Translations under genes and position numbers: made by a program
Source: Haliscomenobacter sp.
GTDB taxonomy: Bacteria > Bacteroidota > Bacteroidia > Chitinophagales > Saprospiraceae
Reading direction: 5' to 3'
Length of the DNA: 64,000 nt
NCBI GenBank assembly: GCA_016713275.1
Contig: JADJPL010000011.1
Location: forward strand, 1 to 64,000
In this document: piece after piece, positions 36,770 through 45,467 of the stretch
Layout: each line of letters begins with the position of its first letter
Position numbering within the stretch: the first letter of the stretch is position 1
The notes under the pieces: generated by a model
Seen by the model: only the letters and a program-made list of their open reading frames with translations
Databases searched by the model: none
Told to the model about the DNA's origin: nothing

Positions 36770-36959
36770 AAGCTATCTCAAAACCCTTTTCAGGGTGTGG
36801 GCGGCATCCGTTAACCCCATTGCAAAGGCTGACGAAGCACTTTCCCCCTTTGAAGGGGGTTAGGGGGATGAAACTTCCGGGATGCCGGGGAAAGGTTTCA
36901 TCCCCCCGACCCCCTTCAAAGGGGGAGAACACCATAATTCTATAGTTTTGAGATAGCTT
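36770..36959. mobile_element. MITE, 190 bp, TIR AAGCTATCTCAAAA
   Basis: The element begins AAGCTATCTCAAAA and ends with the exact reverse complement TTTTGAGATAGCTT. Its centre is an 88-base inverted repeat with CCCCCTTTGAAGGGGG and its complement. It has no coding capacity. A second copy of nearly the same length lies at 46431. No convincing target duplication is seen (possibly CTT). Confidence 0.85.
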
Positions 36960-37405
36960 CTTGTAACAATTTGTTTTCGTATAGTGAAAGGGATTAGGGA
37001 TTAAGGGAGCAGGGAGCAGGGAGTGGGGCGGGCTTGCTCCATTGGTTCAAGCCCTTTCGCTGGTTCAAGTCGTTTCGCTGGTTCAAGTCTCCAGACGTGA
37101 AAAATACACCCCCAATCCTCCCATTCCCGTTCCCCTCAATAATCAACCTCAAACCCCTTATTCTGGACTTCAAAACAACCAGAACCAGTCCCTTACCATT
37201 AAACGAACGGACTCCGGAATCCCTTTCTGTTTCCCTGGAAAACCTCCCGCCGCAGACCTCAAAGGTTGACTTGTTCCGCATTTGGTAGCAAGTTTGCATC
37301 AAACGAAACCTCGATGAGCCGTTACCGTATTTTAGACCACAAAGGACTTACCAATGTATTTGTTTTCCTGCTCCCTGCTCTCTGCTCCCTAACCCCAAAA
37401 TTTCC
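36960..37405. other. Spacer with AGGGAGC heptamers and GGTTCAAG repeats; no gene
   Basis: AGGGAGC heptamers (about 37003-37022) are followed by three GGTTCAAG(T/C)C...TTTCGCT copies (37042-37088). AT-rich unassigned sequence follows, then a short CTGCTCCC heptamer array (37368-37390). At 37315 a 31-codon frame (MSRYRILDHKGL) faintly resembles the start of REP-associated transposases, too short to call. Confidence 0.6.
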
Positions 37406-38110
37406 ATGAAAAACCCCATCCTCCTCCTCAGCGAAGACCTGCTCAATCTGTTTTACCCCCGGCTTTGCCCGGCATGTTCTACGGCGGGATTGCCCATGGA
37501 TCTGGTGATCTGCCTGGATTGCCAGGTCCACCTGCCGTATACCCGGTATCCGGTGTCTGCCGATAATCCGTTCAGCAGCCGGTTTTGGGGGCGTTTACCT
37601 TTGGTGGCTGGCACGGCGCTGATTTCGTTTAGTAAAGGCGGGCGGGTACAGCATTTGCTGCATCAGTTGAAATACCGGGGCCGGCAGGATGTCGGGATCT
37701 ATTTGGGAAAGGTATTGGGGGCTGGGTTGCGCAAAGCGCCTGCCATGCAGGACGTGGAGTTGATCCTTCCCATCCCCCTTCACTCCCGGCGGCTGAAGGA
37801 GCGGGGGTATAATCAGAGCGCTTGTTTTGCGCAAGGGCTTTCGGAAAGCATGGGCGTGCCCTGGTCTGCGGATTTTTTGGTCCGCACCCGGCAGACAGCG
37901 ACTCAAACGCGCAAGTCGCGTCTGGAGCGCATGGAGAATGTGGCGCAGGCGTTTGAAGTGCTTCGGCCAGACGATCTGGCGCATAAACACGTGCTGCTGG
38001 TTGACGATGTGCTGACTACCGGGGCTACGCTGGAAACATGCGGGGAGTTGCTGCTGCAGGTCCCGGGGCTCAGGTTGAGCCTGGCTGCGATCGCGATCGC
38101 AGCCGAATAG
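37406..38110 (+). CDS. comF: ComF family phosphoribosyltransferase-like protein
   Basis: The 234-residue protein has N-terminal zinc-type cysteines (CPAC and CLDC, residues about 19-45). HQLKYRGRQDVGIYLGKVLG follows, then LPIPLHSRRLKERGYNQSACFA near residue 125 and the PRPP-binding motif VLLVDDVLTTGATLETC near residue 205. This is the full ComF layout (about 230 residues). ComF is needed for natural transformation in model species; in Bacteroidota a DNA-uptake role is presumed. It is convergent with the AstE-like gene, whose end is two bases away. Confidence 0.9.
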   Translation: MKNPILLLSEDLLNLFYPRLCPACSTAGLPMDLVICLDCQVHLPYTRYPVSADNPFSSRFWGRLPLVAGTALISFSKGGRVQHLLHQLKYRGRQDVGIYLGKVLGAGLRKAPAMQDVELILPIPLHSRRLKERGYNQSACFAQGLSESMGVPWSADFLVRTRQTATQTRKSRLERMENVAQAFEVLRPDDLAHKHVLLVDDVLTTGATLETCGELLLQVPGLRLSLAAIAIAAE

Positions 38111-38111
38111 G

Positions 38112-39146
38112 CTATTTCAGAATCCCCAGGTGCAGGATTCTGCCGCCGCTCCTGTTGGCGGGGTTCGAGCTCTTTCCGATCACGATGCCGTCTTCCGGGG
38201 CGTAGTACCGCTTGATAACATCGCCAAAGGGGTTGCGGAGGATTCCGATGAGGTCGCCTTTGCGCAACCGCTGTGCGGTGTCCACCGGGACTTCCAGCAA
38301 CCCGCCTTCGTCGGTGTAGATCCAGTACGAGCGCGTGCACAGGGCGGCAGGAGGAGGCGTTTCGGCAGGCCAGTCGCTCATGCCCAAATGGGAAAGGATA
38401 TTCATAATGCTGACGCTGCCCCTGCGGATCATCTCCGGCTGATAGACCTGGGGGTCGCCCAGTTCGATGGTGATGGTGTGGATGCCGTGCAGGTCGGCTT
38501 CTTCCCTCAAGGTCCTGCCTGCAGCGGCGTTGGCGGTAGAGGCAGACTTGCCGTCGAGCAAGATGTCGGCGTCGCAAAGCCGGGCCAACCGGGCCAGGGT
38601 GTCCTTGCGGAGATCGGCCCGGACGTACATGGCGTTCACGCGGCCAAAACTGGCGGTGTGCAGGTCGATAAGGTAATCCGTCTGGGAGATGATCTTTTGG
38701 AACGCAACGTAGCTGTATTGTTCGCTGCTGGTTCCGTCGGGCTTGCCGGGGAAAACGCGGTTCAGGTCTTCTTCATCGGGAAAGAGGCGCTGGCTGAGGT
38801 CGATGGAAGGAACATTCATTCCGGGGATGGCGATCAGGGTTCCTTTCAGGCGGGAGGGGTCGATGCGGTCAAATACGGTTTGAATGATCGGAATGCCGTT
38901 GAGCTCATTGCCGTGGATGGCCGCCGTAAGCCCGAGCACGGGGCCGGGAGCGGCGCCTTTGGCCACCAGGACCGGCACGCAAACCGGCTGCGAGAGGGCG
39001 TTGCGCATCACGGGGATCCAAAATCTGGAAATTTTTCCTGCGGGGACTTGGCTCAGGTCCAGGGAATCCAGCATGGGAATATCCTGGGACCGGGCAGCGA
39101 GCATCCCAAAGAGAAAGAAAATACTGGTGCAAACCTGTTTCGTCAT
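38112..39146 (-). CDS. Secreted succinylglutamate desuccinylase/aspartoacylase-family hydrolase
   Basis: The 344-residue protein has a signal peptide (MTKQVCTSIFFLFGMLAARSQ). M14-like zinc ligands are in AAIHGNELNGIPII (H and E, about residue 78) and DLHTASFGR (H, about residue 160). A C-terminal beta domain follows (GGLLEVPVDTAQRLRKGDLIG). The AstE/AspA family removes acyl groups from amino acids or opens related amides; substrate is unknown and could be peptidoglycan-derived. Its ATG overlaps the pyrH stop, so it is translationally coupled to that gene, an unusual pairing. Confidence 0.8.
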   Translation of the reverse strand: MTKQVCTSIFFLFGMLAARSQDIPMLDSLDLSQVPAGKISRFWIPVMRNALSQPVCVPVLVAKGAAPGPVLGLTAAIHGNELNGIPIIQTVFDRIDPSRLKGTLIAIPGMNVPSIDLSQRLFPDEEDLNRVFPGKPDGTSSEQYSYVAFQKIISQTDYLIDLHTASFGRVNAMYVRADLRKDTLARLARLCDADILLDGKSASTANAAAGRTLREEADLHGIHTITIELGDPQVYQPEMIRRGSVSIMNILSHLGMSDWPAETPPPAALCTRSYWIYTDEGGLLEVPVDTAQRLRKGDLIGILRNPFGDVIKRYYAPEDGIVIGKSSNPANRSGGRILHLGILK

Positions 39147-39872
39147 TCCGGTTGAGTTTCTCCTTCCACCAGCGTACCCACCAGTTCGCCCTGGAGGATG
39201 CGTTTGAGGTTGTCGTGGTTGTTGATGTCGAAAACGATGATAGGAATGTTATTTTCCTGGCACAGGGTGAAGGCGGTCATGTCCATAACGCTCAGGCCCA
39301 GGCTGATAACCTTGGCAAAAGTGAGGTGGTCGAATTTGGTGGCGCTGGGATCTTTTTCCGGGTCAGCGGTGTAGATGCCGTCTACGCGGGTTCCTTTGAG
39401 GATGACTTCGGCGTTGATCTCGTTGGCGCGCAGGGCGGCCGCCGAATCGGTCGTAAAATAAGGGACTGCCGGTGCCGGAGGAGAAGATGAGCACCCGGCC
39501 TTTTTCCAGGTGCCGGATAGCGCGCCGGCGGATGTAGGGTTCGGCGATCTGTTTCATTTCGATGGCGGAGATGAGCCGGGTGAAGACGCCCAAGGCTTCG
39601 AGGGCGGCTTGCAGGGCCATCCCGTTGATCACGGTAGCCAGCATGCCCATATAATCGCCTTGTACGCGTTCGATTCCGGATTTTTCGGCCTGAAGGCCCC
39701 GGTAGATATTCCCGCCGCCGATGACGATGGCGACCTGGGCGCCCATATCCGCGGCTTCCTTGATTTGGTTGGCGTAATGGTAAAGCATGTCCGAAGAAAT
39801 CCCAAACTTTTGTTCGCCCATAAGGGATTCTCCGCTGAGTTTGAGCAGTATCCGGCGGTATTTAATAGCCAT
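39143..39872 (-). CDS. pyrH: UMP kinase, frameshifted
   Basis: UMP kinase makes UDP from UMP and ATP. The first frame has RRILLKLSGESLMG, VIGGGNIYRGLQAEKSGIERVQGDYMGMLATVING and LEKGRVLIFSSGTGSP, the UMP kinase signature. Frame is lost near 39460. The other frame continues TTDSAAALRANEINAEVILKGT and ADPEKDPSATKFDHLTF to GTLVEGETQPE and a TGA at 39143-39145. The joined length, about 243 residues, is normal. As the gene is essential and the operon intact, I treat the break as a probable sequence error. Confidence 0.82.
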
Positions 39873-39915
39873 AGCGTTGGATGAATCAGATGAAGGAAAG
39901 TTGAAAATCTGGCTG

Positions 39916-39923
39916 TAAAGATA
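39916..39923 (-). promoter_or_regulatory. pyrH: -7 box TATCTTTA upstream of pyrH
   Basis: On the minus strand, TATCTTTA lies 44 bases before the pyrH ATG and downstream of the tsf terminator, so pyrH probably has its own promoter. No good -33 element is evident. Confidence 0.4.
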
Positions 39924-39983
39924 TACTCAAAATTCAGTGGTTTGCGAATTTTCGGTCCACATCCCTTGTTTTTGGGAAAAAGA

Positions 39984-40021
39984 AAAGCCCTGTGCGCGGG
40001 CAGGCAGGCGCACAGGGCTTT
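39984..40021 (-). terminator. Rho-independent terminator after tsf
   Basis: A perfect 14-bp stem (AAAGCCCTGTGCGC and its complement) with a 10-base loop ends in TTT on the minus strand and continues into T/A-rich sequence. It ends the rplM-rpsI-rpsB-tsf transcript. Confidence 0.85.
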
Positions 40022-40065
40022 ATCGTGTTGGTTGAAAGCCGGGCTTTCCAAAAAGGGGGAGTGGA

Positions 40066-40905
40066 TTACCCCAATTTAACATGGCAGAAGCCGGAGGCAG
40101 TCAGGTCCTTATTTTTGCTCTTGAGGAAGGCCGCGACGGTCAATTTGTTGTCCTTCACGAAATCCTGGTTGAGCAGGGTGCTGTCTTTGTAGAATTTATT
40201 GAGTTTGCCAAGAGCGATCTTCTCCAGCATTTCCTCGGGTTTGCCTTCGTTGCGGGCGACCTCTTTGCCGATTTCGATTTCTTTTTCGATAACGGAAGGA
40301 TCGACCTGGTCTTTGTCGAGTGCGATGGGGTGCATAGCGGCAACCTGCATGGCGATGTCGCGGCCTGCTTCGTAGTAGGCGGCGTCTTCGAGGTTAAGCC
40401 CAACGAGCACCGCCGCTTTGTTGCCCATGTGGATATAGGGGCAGATTTGAGCGGCTTCGATGCGGGCATACTCGGAGAGTTCGATTTTTTCGCCAATCAC
40501 GCCGATTTGCTCGGTCACTTTGCCTTCGATGGTCAGGCCTGCTTCGAAGGGCAGTCCCAGAAGCGCTTCGCGGGTTTCGGGGAAGTTGGCAAGGGCAATT
40601 TCTCCGAACTTGCGGGTGAGGGCGATGAAGTCTTCGTTCTTGGCAACGAAGTCGGTTTCGCAGCTCAATTTGACGATCACGCCGCGTTTGTGGTCGTCGG
40701 CAACCAGGGCCAGCACCACGCCTTCGGTCGCTTCGCGGTCGGCCCTCTTGAGGGAGAGTTTTTCTCCTTTTTTGCGCAGGATCTCAATGGCTTTATCGAA
40801 ATCCCCTTCCGCTTCCGTCAGGGCCTGTTTACAGTCCATCATGCCTGCGCCGGTCATTTCGCGCAGTTTTTTAACGTCGGCGGCGGAAATGTTTTGTGCA
40901 CTCAT
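40066..40905 (-). CDS. tsf: Elongation factor Ts
   Basis: The 279-residue protein is intact. It starts ISAADVKKLREMTGAGMMDC and has CKQALTEAEGDFDKAIEILRKKG and the nucleotide-exchange motif VKLSCETDFVAKNEDF near residue 80. The family C-terminal part (IEIGKEVARNEGKPEEMLEKI) follows. It catalyses GDP release from EF-Tu. Gene order (rpsB-tsf) is conserved across bacteria; a strong terminator lies 45 bases after its stop. Confidence 0.95.
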   Translation of the reverse strand: MSAQNISAADVKKLREMTGAGMMDCKQALTEAEGDFDKAIEILRKKGEKLSLKRADREATEGVVLALVADDHKRGVIVKLSCETDFVAKNEDFIALTRKFGEIALANFPETREALLGLPFEAGLTIEGKVTEQIGVIGEKIELSEYARIEAAQICPYIHMGNKAAVLVGLNLEDAAYYEAGRDIAMQVAAMHPIALDKDQVDPSVIEKEIEIGKEVARNEGKPEEMLEKIALGKLNKFYKDSTLLNQDFVKDNKLTVAAFLKSKNKDLTASGFCHVKLG

Positions 40906-40969
40906 TTGTTGGGATATTTTTTATAGTAACCAATGAACAAACGACATGGCCCGAGGAGGAACTGCCGGA

Positions 40970-41693
40970 TCAGGCAGCCCCTTCTTCTTTTTCGGGCTTG
41001 GCTAGCTTGCGCTCTTCCAATCCTTCGAGGATGGCCTGCACCATGTAATCCGTGATGATGCGGATCGACTTGGACGCGTCGTCGTTGGCTGGGATCGGGA
41101 AGTCGACCTGGTTGGGGTCGGCGTTGGTGTCGACGAGGCCAAAGGTGCGGATTCCAAGGCGGTGCGCTTCCGCCACAGCGATGTGTTCATGCTCAATGTC
41201 CACGATAAAAATCGCGGCCGGAAGCCTGGAGAGGTTGGCGATCCCGCCCAGTACCTTATCGAGCTTGTCGTGCTCGCGCGTCAGGGTAAGGCGTTCTTTT
41301 TTCGTCACGCTGGTCAGCGAGCCGTCGCCGAGCATGCGTTCGATATTCTGCATTTTTTTCACCGAGCGGCGCACGGTGTTGAAGTTGGTCATCATGCCGC
41401 CCAGCCAGCGCTCGGTCACGTAAGGCATGCCCACGCTCCTGGCGGCATTGGATACGATGTCGCGAGCCTGTTTTTTCGTGGCCACGAACATGATCTTTTT
41501 ACCGGACTTGGCAAGCTGCCGCATGGCGTTGGCTGCCCGGTCGAGGCACTCGGAAGTGCGGTTCAGGTCGATGATGTGGATCCCGCGGTGCTCCTGAAAG
41601 ATATAAGGAGACATTTTTGGGGTTCCACTTTTTCTTGAGGTGGCCGAAGTGCACCCCGGCATCGAGAAGTTCTTTATAGCTAGGTTTGTTCAT
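40970..41693 (-). CDS. rpsB: Ribosomal protein S2, frameshifted
   Basis: The start, MNKPSYKELLDAGVHFGHLKKKWNPK (positions from 41693), is in one frame. After a one-base shift in the A5 run near 41615, the other frame gives MSPYIFQEHRGIHIIDLNRT. It continues with GKKIMFVATKKQARDIV, YVTERWLGGMMTNF and VDIEHEHIAVAEAHRLGI, all hallmarks of S2. Joined length is about 240 residues plus a short acidic tail. S2 is essential for 30S function and is followed by tsf, so I judge the shift to be a sequence error. Confidence 0.9.
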
Positions 41694-41735
41694 TTTTTCC
41701 AAATTAAGAGGATGGAGAAAAAAACACAGGAAGCA

Positions 41736-42116
41736 TTAACGCTTGCTGAACTGGAAGCTCTTTCTTGCTTTCGGTTTTCCGTATTTTTTGCGCTCGACTT
41801 CGCGGGCATCCCGGGTGAGGAATTTGCGCGATTTGAGGGGCTTGCGGAAGTCCTCGTTCAGCTGTACCAGCGCACGGGAAATACCCATCCGCACCGCTTC
41901 CGCCTGTCCCTTGAACCCGCCTCCGATCACATTGACCTTGATGTCATAAATGTTGGCGACTTCTACGGTTTCCAGAGGCGCGGTAATCGAAGTTTGCACG
42001 TGGATCTGAGGAAAGTATTCCTTGTAATCCTTGCCATTGACTTCGATCTTCCCTTCTCCTTTTTTCAGGTAGACGCGAGCCACAGAGGACTTCCTTCTAC
42101 CGGTTGCATTGATCAT
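41736..42116 (-). CDS. rpsI: Ribosomal protein S9
   Basis: The protein is 126 residues from ATG 42116 (MINATGRRKSSVARVYLKKGEGK), with an alternative ATG three codons upstream at 42125. It contains the S9 core GGGFKGQAEAVRMGISRALV and the conserved basic end KYGKPKARKSFQFSKR, which contacts P-site tRNA. It lies 60 bases from rplM, as expected for the rplM-rpsI pair. Confidence 0.94.
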   Translation of the reverse strand: MINATGRRKSSVARVYLKKGEGKIEVNGKDYKEYFPQIHVQTSITAPLETVEVANIYDIKVNVIGGGFKGQAEAVRMGISRALVQLNEDFRKPLKSRKFLTRDAREVERKKYGKPKARKSFQFSKR

Positions 42117-42175
42117 TTCTATCATCCTGCCAAAGATATTTTACGTCCGTCTTTTTCGAACAATTTGAAAATGAA

Positions 42176-42619
42176 TTAAAAGTTAAATGGTTCGGGCTTC
42201 TGCGCTTCATGCGGGTGCTCCGGACCAGCGTAGACGAAAAGTTTCTTGTACATAGCCCGGCCAAGACGGTTTTTAGGCAGCATGCCTTTGACCCCCCGCT
42301 CCATAACCACAATCGGTTTTTTGCTGAGCATGTCTTTGGCCGCAGTCCGCTTCTGACCTCCGGGATAGCCCGACTAGGTCTGGTATTCCTTCTGCAATAA
42401 TTTCTGTCCCGTAAACCGCACTTTATCGGCATTGATCACGATGACGTAATCGCCGGCATCGAAATGCGGCGTGAAAGAAGGCTTGTGCTTGCCGCGCAAC
42501 ACGGTCGCAATCCTCGAACAGAGCCGGCCAACGACTTCGCCCTCTGCATCAATGATGTACCACTTCCGCTCTACGGTTTCCTTGTTCGCGTGTATCGTTT
42601 TATAGCTCCGTGTATCCAC
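42176..42619 (-). CDS. rplM: Ribosomal protein L13 with an in-frame TAG
   Basis: The frame from 42619 has NKETVERKWYIIDAEGEVVGRL, GKHKPSFTPHFDAGDYVIVINA and QKEYQT, then a TAG at 42374-42376. It continues in the same frame with SGYPGGQKRTAAKDML and LGRAMYKKLFVYAGPEHPHEAQKPE to a TAA at 42176-42178. Family members have an H or Y just before SGYPGG, so TAG replaces a sense codon by one substitution. Total length is 147 codons, normal for L13. A truncated L13 of 81 residues could not function, so sequence error or readthrough is required. Confidence 0.88.
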
Positions 42620-42674
42620 AACTATAGCGATTTAATGATGAATGATATTCGTTATCGTTTCTTGTAAAGCGGTG

Positions 42675-42706
42675 CAAATGTAAAGGCCTTTTTTTCATTA
42701 AGCAAA
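42675..42706 (-). promoter_or_regulatory. Consensus Bacteroidota promoter of the rplM operon
   Basis: On the minus strand TTTG (42703-42706) and TACATTTG (42675-42682) are spaced by exactly 20 bases, matching TTTG-N19-21-TAnnTTTG. The start site would be near 42668, giving a leader of about 50 bases. Confidence 0.8.
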
Positions 42707-42894
42707 CTTTTTTCGAAAAAAATATCAACCTCTGAAAGTATAATGAATTGAAAAACAGCCTGAATTTGGACATGCGATTTTTATAGGGAGGAGGGAAGAG
42801 GGAGCAGGGAGCAGGGAACAACCTCCTGACTTTTTGAACCTTAAACCCTCAGCGTTGTTTTCCCATATCTCCCGTGAAATAAATACCTTTATTG

Positions 42895-43002
42895 ACGTTA
42901 GACGTTGGACGTTAGATGTTAGACGGGGGTGGCAGCAAGGGCAATGTGCTGTCGCCCGGGGACACTCCTGCCAACTTCTAACGTCTAACGTCTAACGTCT
43001 AA
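42895..43002. repeat. Facing TTAGACG heptamer arrays
   Basis: GACGTTA-type units (42895-42931) face their complement TAACGTC (42976-43002) across about 45 bases. They can pair as a long hairpin that ends three bases before the fni start codon. Confidence 0.8.
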
Positions 43003-43004
43003 TC

Positions 43005-44045
43005 ATGGATTATCTCGAAAAGCGCAAGCCTGTGCAAGACCCAACAGCAGAAGAACGAAAACAAGACCATATCGAGCTGGCGTTTTCCTCTCAGGTAGCA
43101 GAAAACGCCCTGGACCAGCGGTTTTATTACGAACCTTTGCTCTCCGGCCACCCAGCCAAGGGGAGCTGGCCCGCTTTTGAATTCCTCGGAAAGGAGTTCC
43201 GGGTTCCGATGTGGGTGTCCAGCATGACGGGGGGGACGGGGCTCGCCCGCACCATCAACCACAATCTGGCGCGGGCATGCGCCGAATTCGGAATGGGCAT
43301 GGGATTGGGCTCCTGCCGGCAGTTGCTTTACAGCAATGAGTTTCTGGCGGATTTTGCGGTACGCCCGATTCTCGGCGATTCCCAGCCCTTATTCGCAAAT
43401 CTTGGGATTGCTCAGTTGGAGGAACTGATCGGCCGTGGGGAGCTGGACCGGGTTACGGACCTGATCGGCAGGCTCGACGCCGATGGCCTGATCGTCCACG
43501 TAAACCCCCTGCAGGAATGGCTGCAGCCGGAAGGCGACCGCTTTTTGCGCCCACCCCTGGAAACCATCGAAGCGTTGCTGCAAACCGCATCCTACCCCAT
43601 TATTATAAAGGAAGTAGGCCAGGGCATGGGACCGGAAAGCCTTCGGGCACTGCTCCGGTTGCCCCTGGCTGCGCTGGATTTTGCGGCCGCAGGAGGGACG
43701 AATTTCGCCCGGCTGGAATTGCTGCGGGGAGCGCCGGAAAAAGCAGAGCTGTTTGGGCGGCTGGCCCAGGTGGGGCATACGGCGTTTGAAATGGCCGACT
43801 GGGTCAATGCCCTGGCCGAGGAGCTCGGGCCTCAGCTCCGGTGCCGGCAGATTATCGTTTCCGGGGGCATTAAACATTTTCTGGATGGGTATTATGCCAT
43901 CCGTAAATTAACTTTGCCTGCTATTTATGGGCAAGCTTCCGGCTTTTTACAGCATGCCCGGGGCGATTATGAGGAACTTCGGGCTTATGTAGATTCCCAG
44001 GTGAGGGGTCTGGAAGTGGCCCGGGCGTTTTTAACCGTCCGATAG
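43005..44045 (+). CDS. fni: Type 2 isopentenyl-diphosphate delta-isomerase
   Basis: The 346-residue FMN enzyme interconverts IPP and DMAPP. Type 2 motifs are present: RKQDHIELAF at the start, VPMWVSSMTGGTG near residue 70, GMGLGSCRQLL, DADGLIVHVNPLQEWLQPEGDR near residue 155, PIIIKEVGQGM and DFAAAGGTNFARLE. It begins a co-directional set with HMG-CoA reductase 42 bases downstream and a GHMP kinase, which supports a mevalonate route. A facing heptamer pair sits directly upstream and may affect translation. Confidence 0.92.
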   Translation: MDYLEKRKPVQDPTAEERKQDHIELAFSSQVAENALDQRFYYEPLLSGHPAKGSWPAFEFLGKEFRVPMWVSSMTGGTGLARTINHNLARACAEFGMGMGLGSCRQLLYSNEFLADFAVRPILGDSQPLFANLGIAQLEELIGRGELDRVTDLIGRLDADGLIVHVNPLQEWLQPEGDRFLRPPLETIEALLQTASYPIIIKEVGQGMGPESLRALLRLPLAALDFAAAGGTNFARLELLRGAPEKAELFGRLAQVGHTAFEMADWVNALAEELGPQLRCRQIIVSGGIKHFLDGYYAIRKLTLPAIYGQASGFLQHARGDYEELRAYVDSQVRGLEVARAFLTVR

Positions 44046-44087
44046 CACGCGTTTATCCAAACCGAATACCGCCAAATCAGGCATACT

Positions 44088-45464
44088 ATGGCAGATCAGA
44101 ACAACAGCGTTCACCGCGTTGCCGGCGACAGCAAAAAGCGGGTGGAGGGATTCTCCAAGCTGACCCGGGAGGAAAAGGTAGCATGGATTGCCCAGGGGTT
44201 TTTGGAACCGGGTTCTTCCGCAGGGGAACAGATCGCTTCGTTTCTCCACTCAGATGCGGGCGTTCAGCGTATCTTGAGTGGGTTAAGCGAGAATACCCTG
44301 TGCAACTTTCCTATGCCCTACGGCATCGCCCCCAACTTTTTAATCAATGACGAATGGTATGCCGTCCCCATGGTGATTGAGGAAAGCTCGGTTGTGGCGG
44401 CAGCCTCCAGCGCCGCTAAATTCTGGTCGGCCAGAGGAGGGTTCCTGACAAAGGTCCTTTCGACCGTTAAGTTGGGGCAAGTCCATTTTTCCTACAAAGG
44501 GAATAAAGCGCGTTTGTTCCAGGTACAGGAAGAACTGACGGCCAGGCTGCGCGCAGAAGCCGCCGCGATCACCGCCAATATGGAGCAACGCGGCGGCGGG
44601 GTGCTTGGGATCGACCTGCTGGACTTCACGCACCTGGAACCCGAGTACTACCAGCTTTTGGTTCGTTTTGAAACGTGCGACTCCATGGGCGCCAATTTCA
44701 TCAACTCGGTGCTGGAGCAATTCGGCCGCAGCCTGGTAGCGTTCGTGGAAACCCACGCGGGCTTTGAAGACACCGACCGGGAGGTGGACATCATCATGGC
44801 GATCTTGTCGAATTTCACGCCGGAGTGTATCGTTCACGCCGAAGTATCCTGCCCGGTGGAGGCTCTGGAAGGGGCTTGCGAGCATATGGACGGGCCGGCG
44901 TTTGCGGAGAAATTCCGCAAAGCGGTGCGCATAGCAGAAATCGACCCGTATCGGGCTACCACCCACAACAAAGGAATATTTAATGGCGTAGATGCGGTGG
45001 TGCTCGCCAGCGGCAACGACTTTCGGGCGGTAGAGGCCTGTGGGCATGCGTATGCCGCCAAAGACGGGCAATACCGCAGCCTGAGCCATTGCACCGTGGA
45101 GAACGGGGTCTTTCGGTTTTGGATGGATCTTCCTTTGGCTCTTGGCACGGTTGGGGGGCTGACGAAACTGCACCCGCTCGCCGGGCTTTCCCTGGATATA
45201 CTGGGGAACCCTTCTGCCCCGAAGTTAATGGAGATCATTGCGGCAACCGGCCTGGCCCAAAATTTTGCCGCCTTGCGCTCTCTGGTGACGACGGGCATAC
45301 AAAAAGGGCATATGAAAATGCACCTCCAGAATATCCTGCACCACCTGGGCGCTACCGATCAGGAAGCTCAGGCGGTACAGGCCTATTTCGAGGATAAAGT
45401 GGTGTCGTTTTCCAGCGTCCGCGAATTCCTGCAGCTTCAACGCATTGGCGGCATAATCGAATAA
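44088..45464 (+). CDS. Hydroxymethylglutaryl-CoA reductase (class II-like)
   Basis: The 458-residue enzyme reduces HMG-CoA to mevalonate. The motifs are SENTLCNFPMPYGIAPNFLI near residue 66, ESSVVAAASSAAKFW near residue 103, ETCDSMGANFINSVLEQF near residue 203, and THNKGIFNGVDAVVLASGND near residue 295. The catalytic His lies in KGHMKMHLQN near residue 407. The protein is soluble, without a membrane domain, as in bacterial class II enzymes. It sits between fni and the GHMP kinase (three bases before the latter), which supports the mevalonate pathway. Confidence 0.92.
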   Translation: MADQNNSVHRVAGDSKKRVEGFSKLTREEKVAWIAQGFLEPGSSAGEQIASFLHSDAGVQRILSGLSENTLCNFPMPYGIAPNFLINDEWYAVPMVIEESSVVAAASSAAKFWSARGGFLTKVLSTVKLGQVHFSYKGNKARLFQVQEELTARLRAEAAAITANMEQRGGGVLGIDLLDFTHLEPEYYQLLVRFETCDSMGANFINSVLEQFGRSLVAFVETHAGFEDTDREVDIIMAILSNFTPECIVHAEVSCPVEALEGACEHMDGPAFAEKFRKAVRIAEIDPYRATTHNKGIFNGVDAVVLASGNDFRAVEACGHAYAAKDGQYRSLSHCTVENGVFRFWMDLPLALGTVGGLTKLHPLAGLSLDILGNPSAPKLMEIIAATGLAQNFAALRSLVTTGIQKGHMKMHLQNILHHLGATDQEAQAVQAYFEDKVVSFSSVREFLQLQRIGGIIE

Positions 45465-45467
45465 AGG

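Noticed and set aside
37315..37410. Remnant of a REP-associated tyrosine transposase
   Set aside because: Only about 12 residues (MSRYRILDHKGL) look similar; too short to support.
39460..39460. Programmed frameshift in pyrH
   Set aside because: No slippery heptamer with downstream structure is apparent, and similar shifts occur in many unrelated genes of the window.
40081..40926. 281-codon plus-strand frame opposite tsf
   Set aside because: Shadow of tsf; composition is rich in F, V and G without family motifs.
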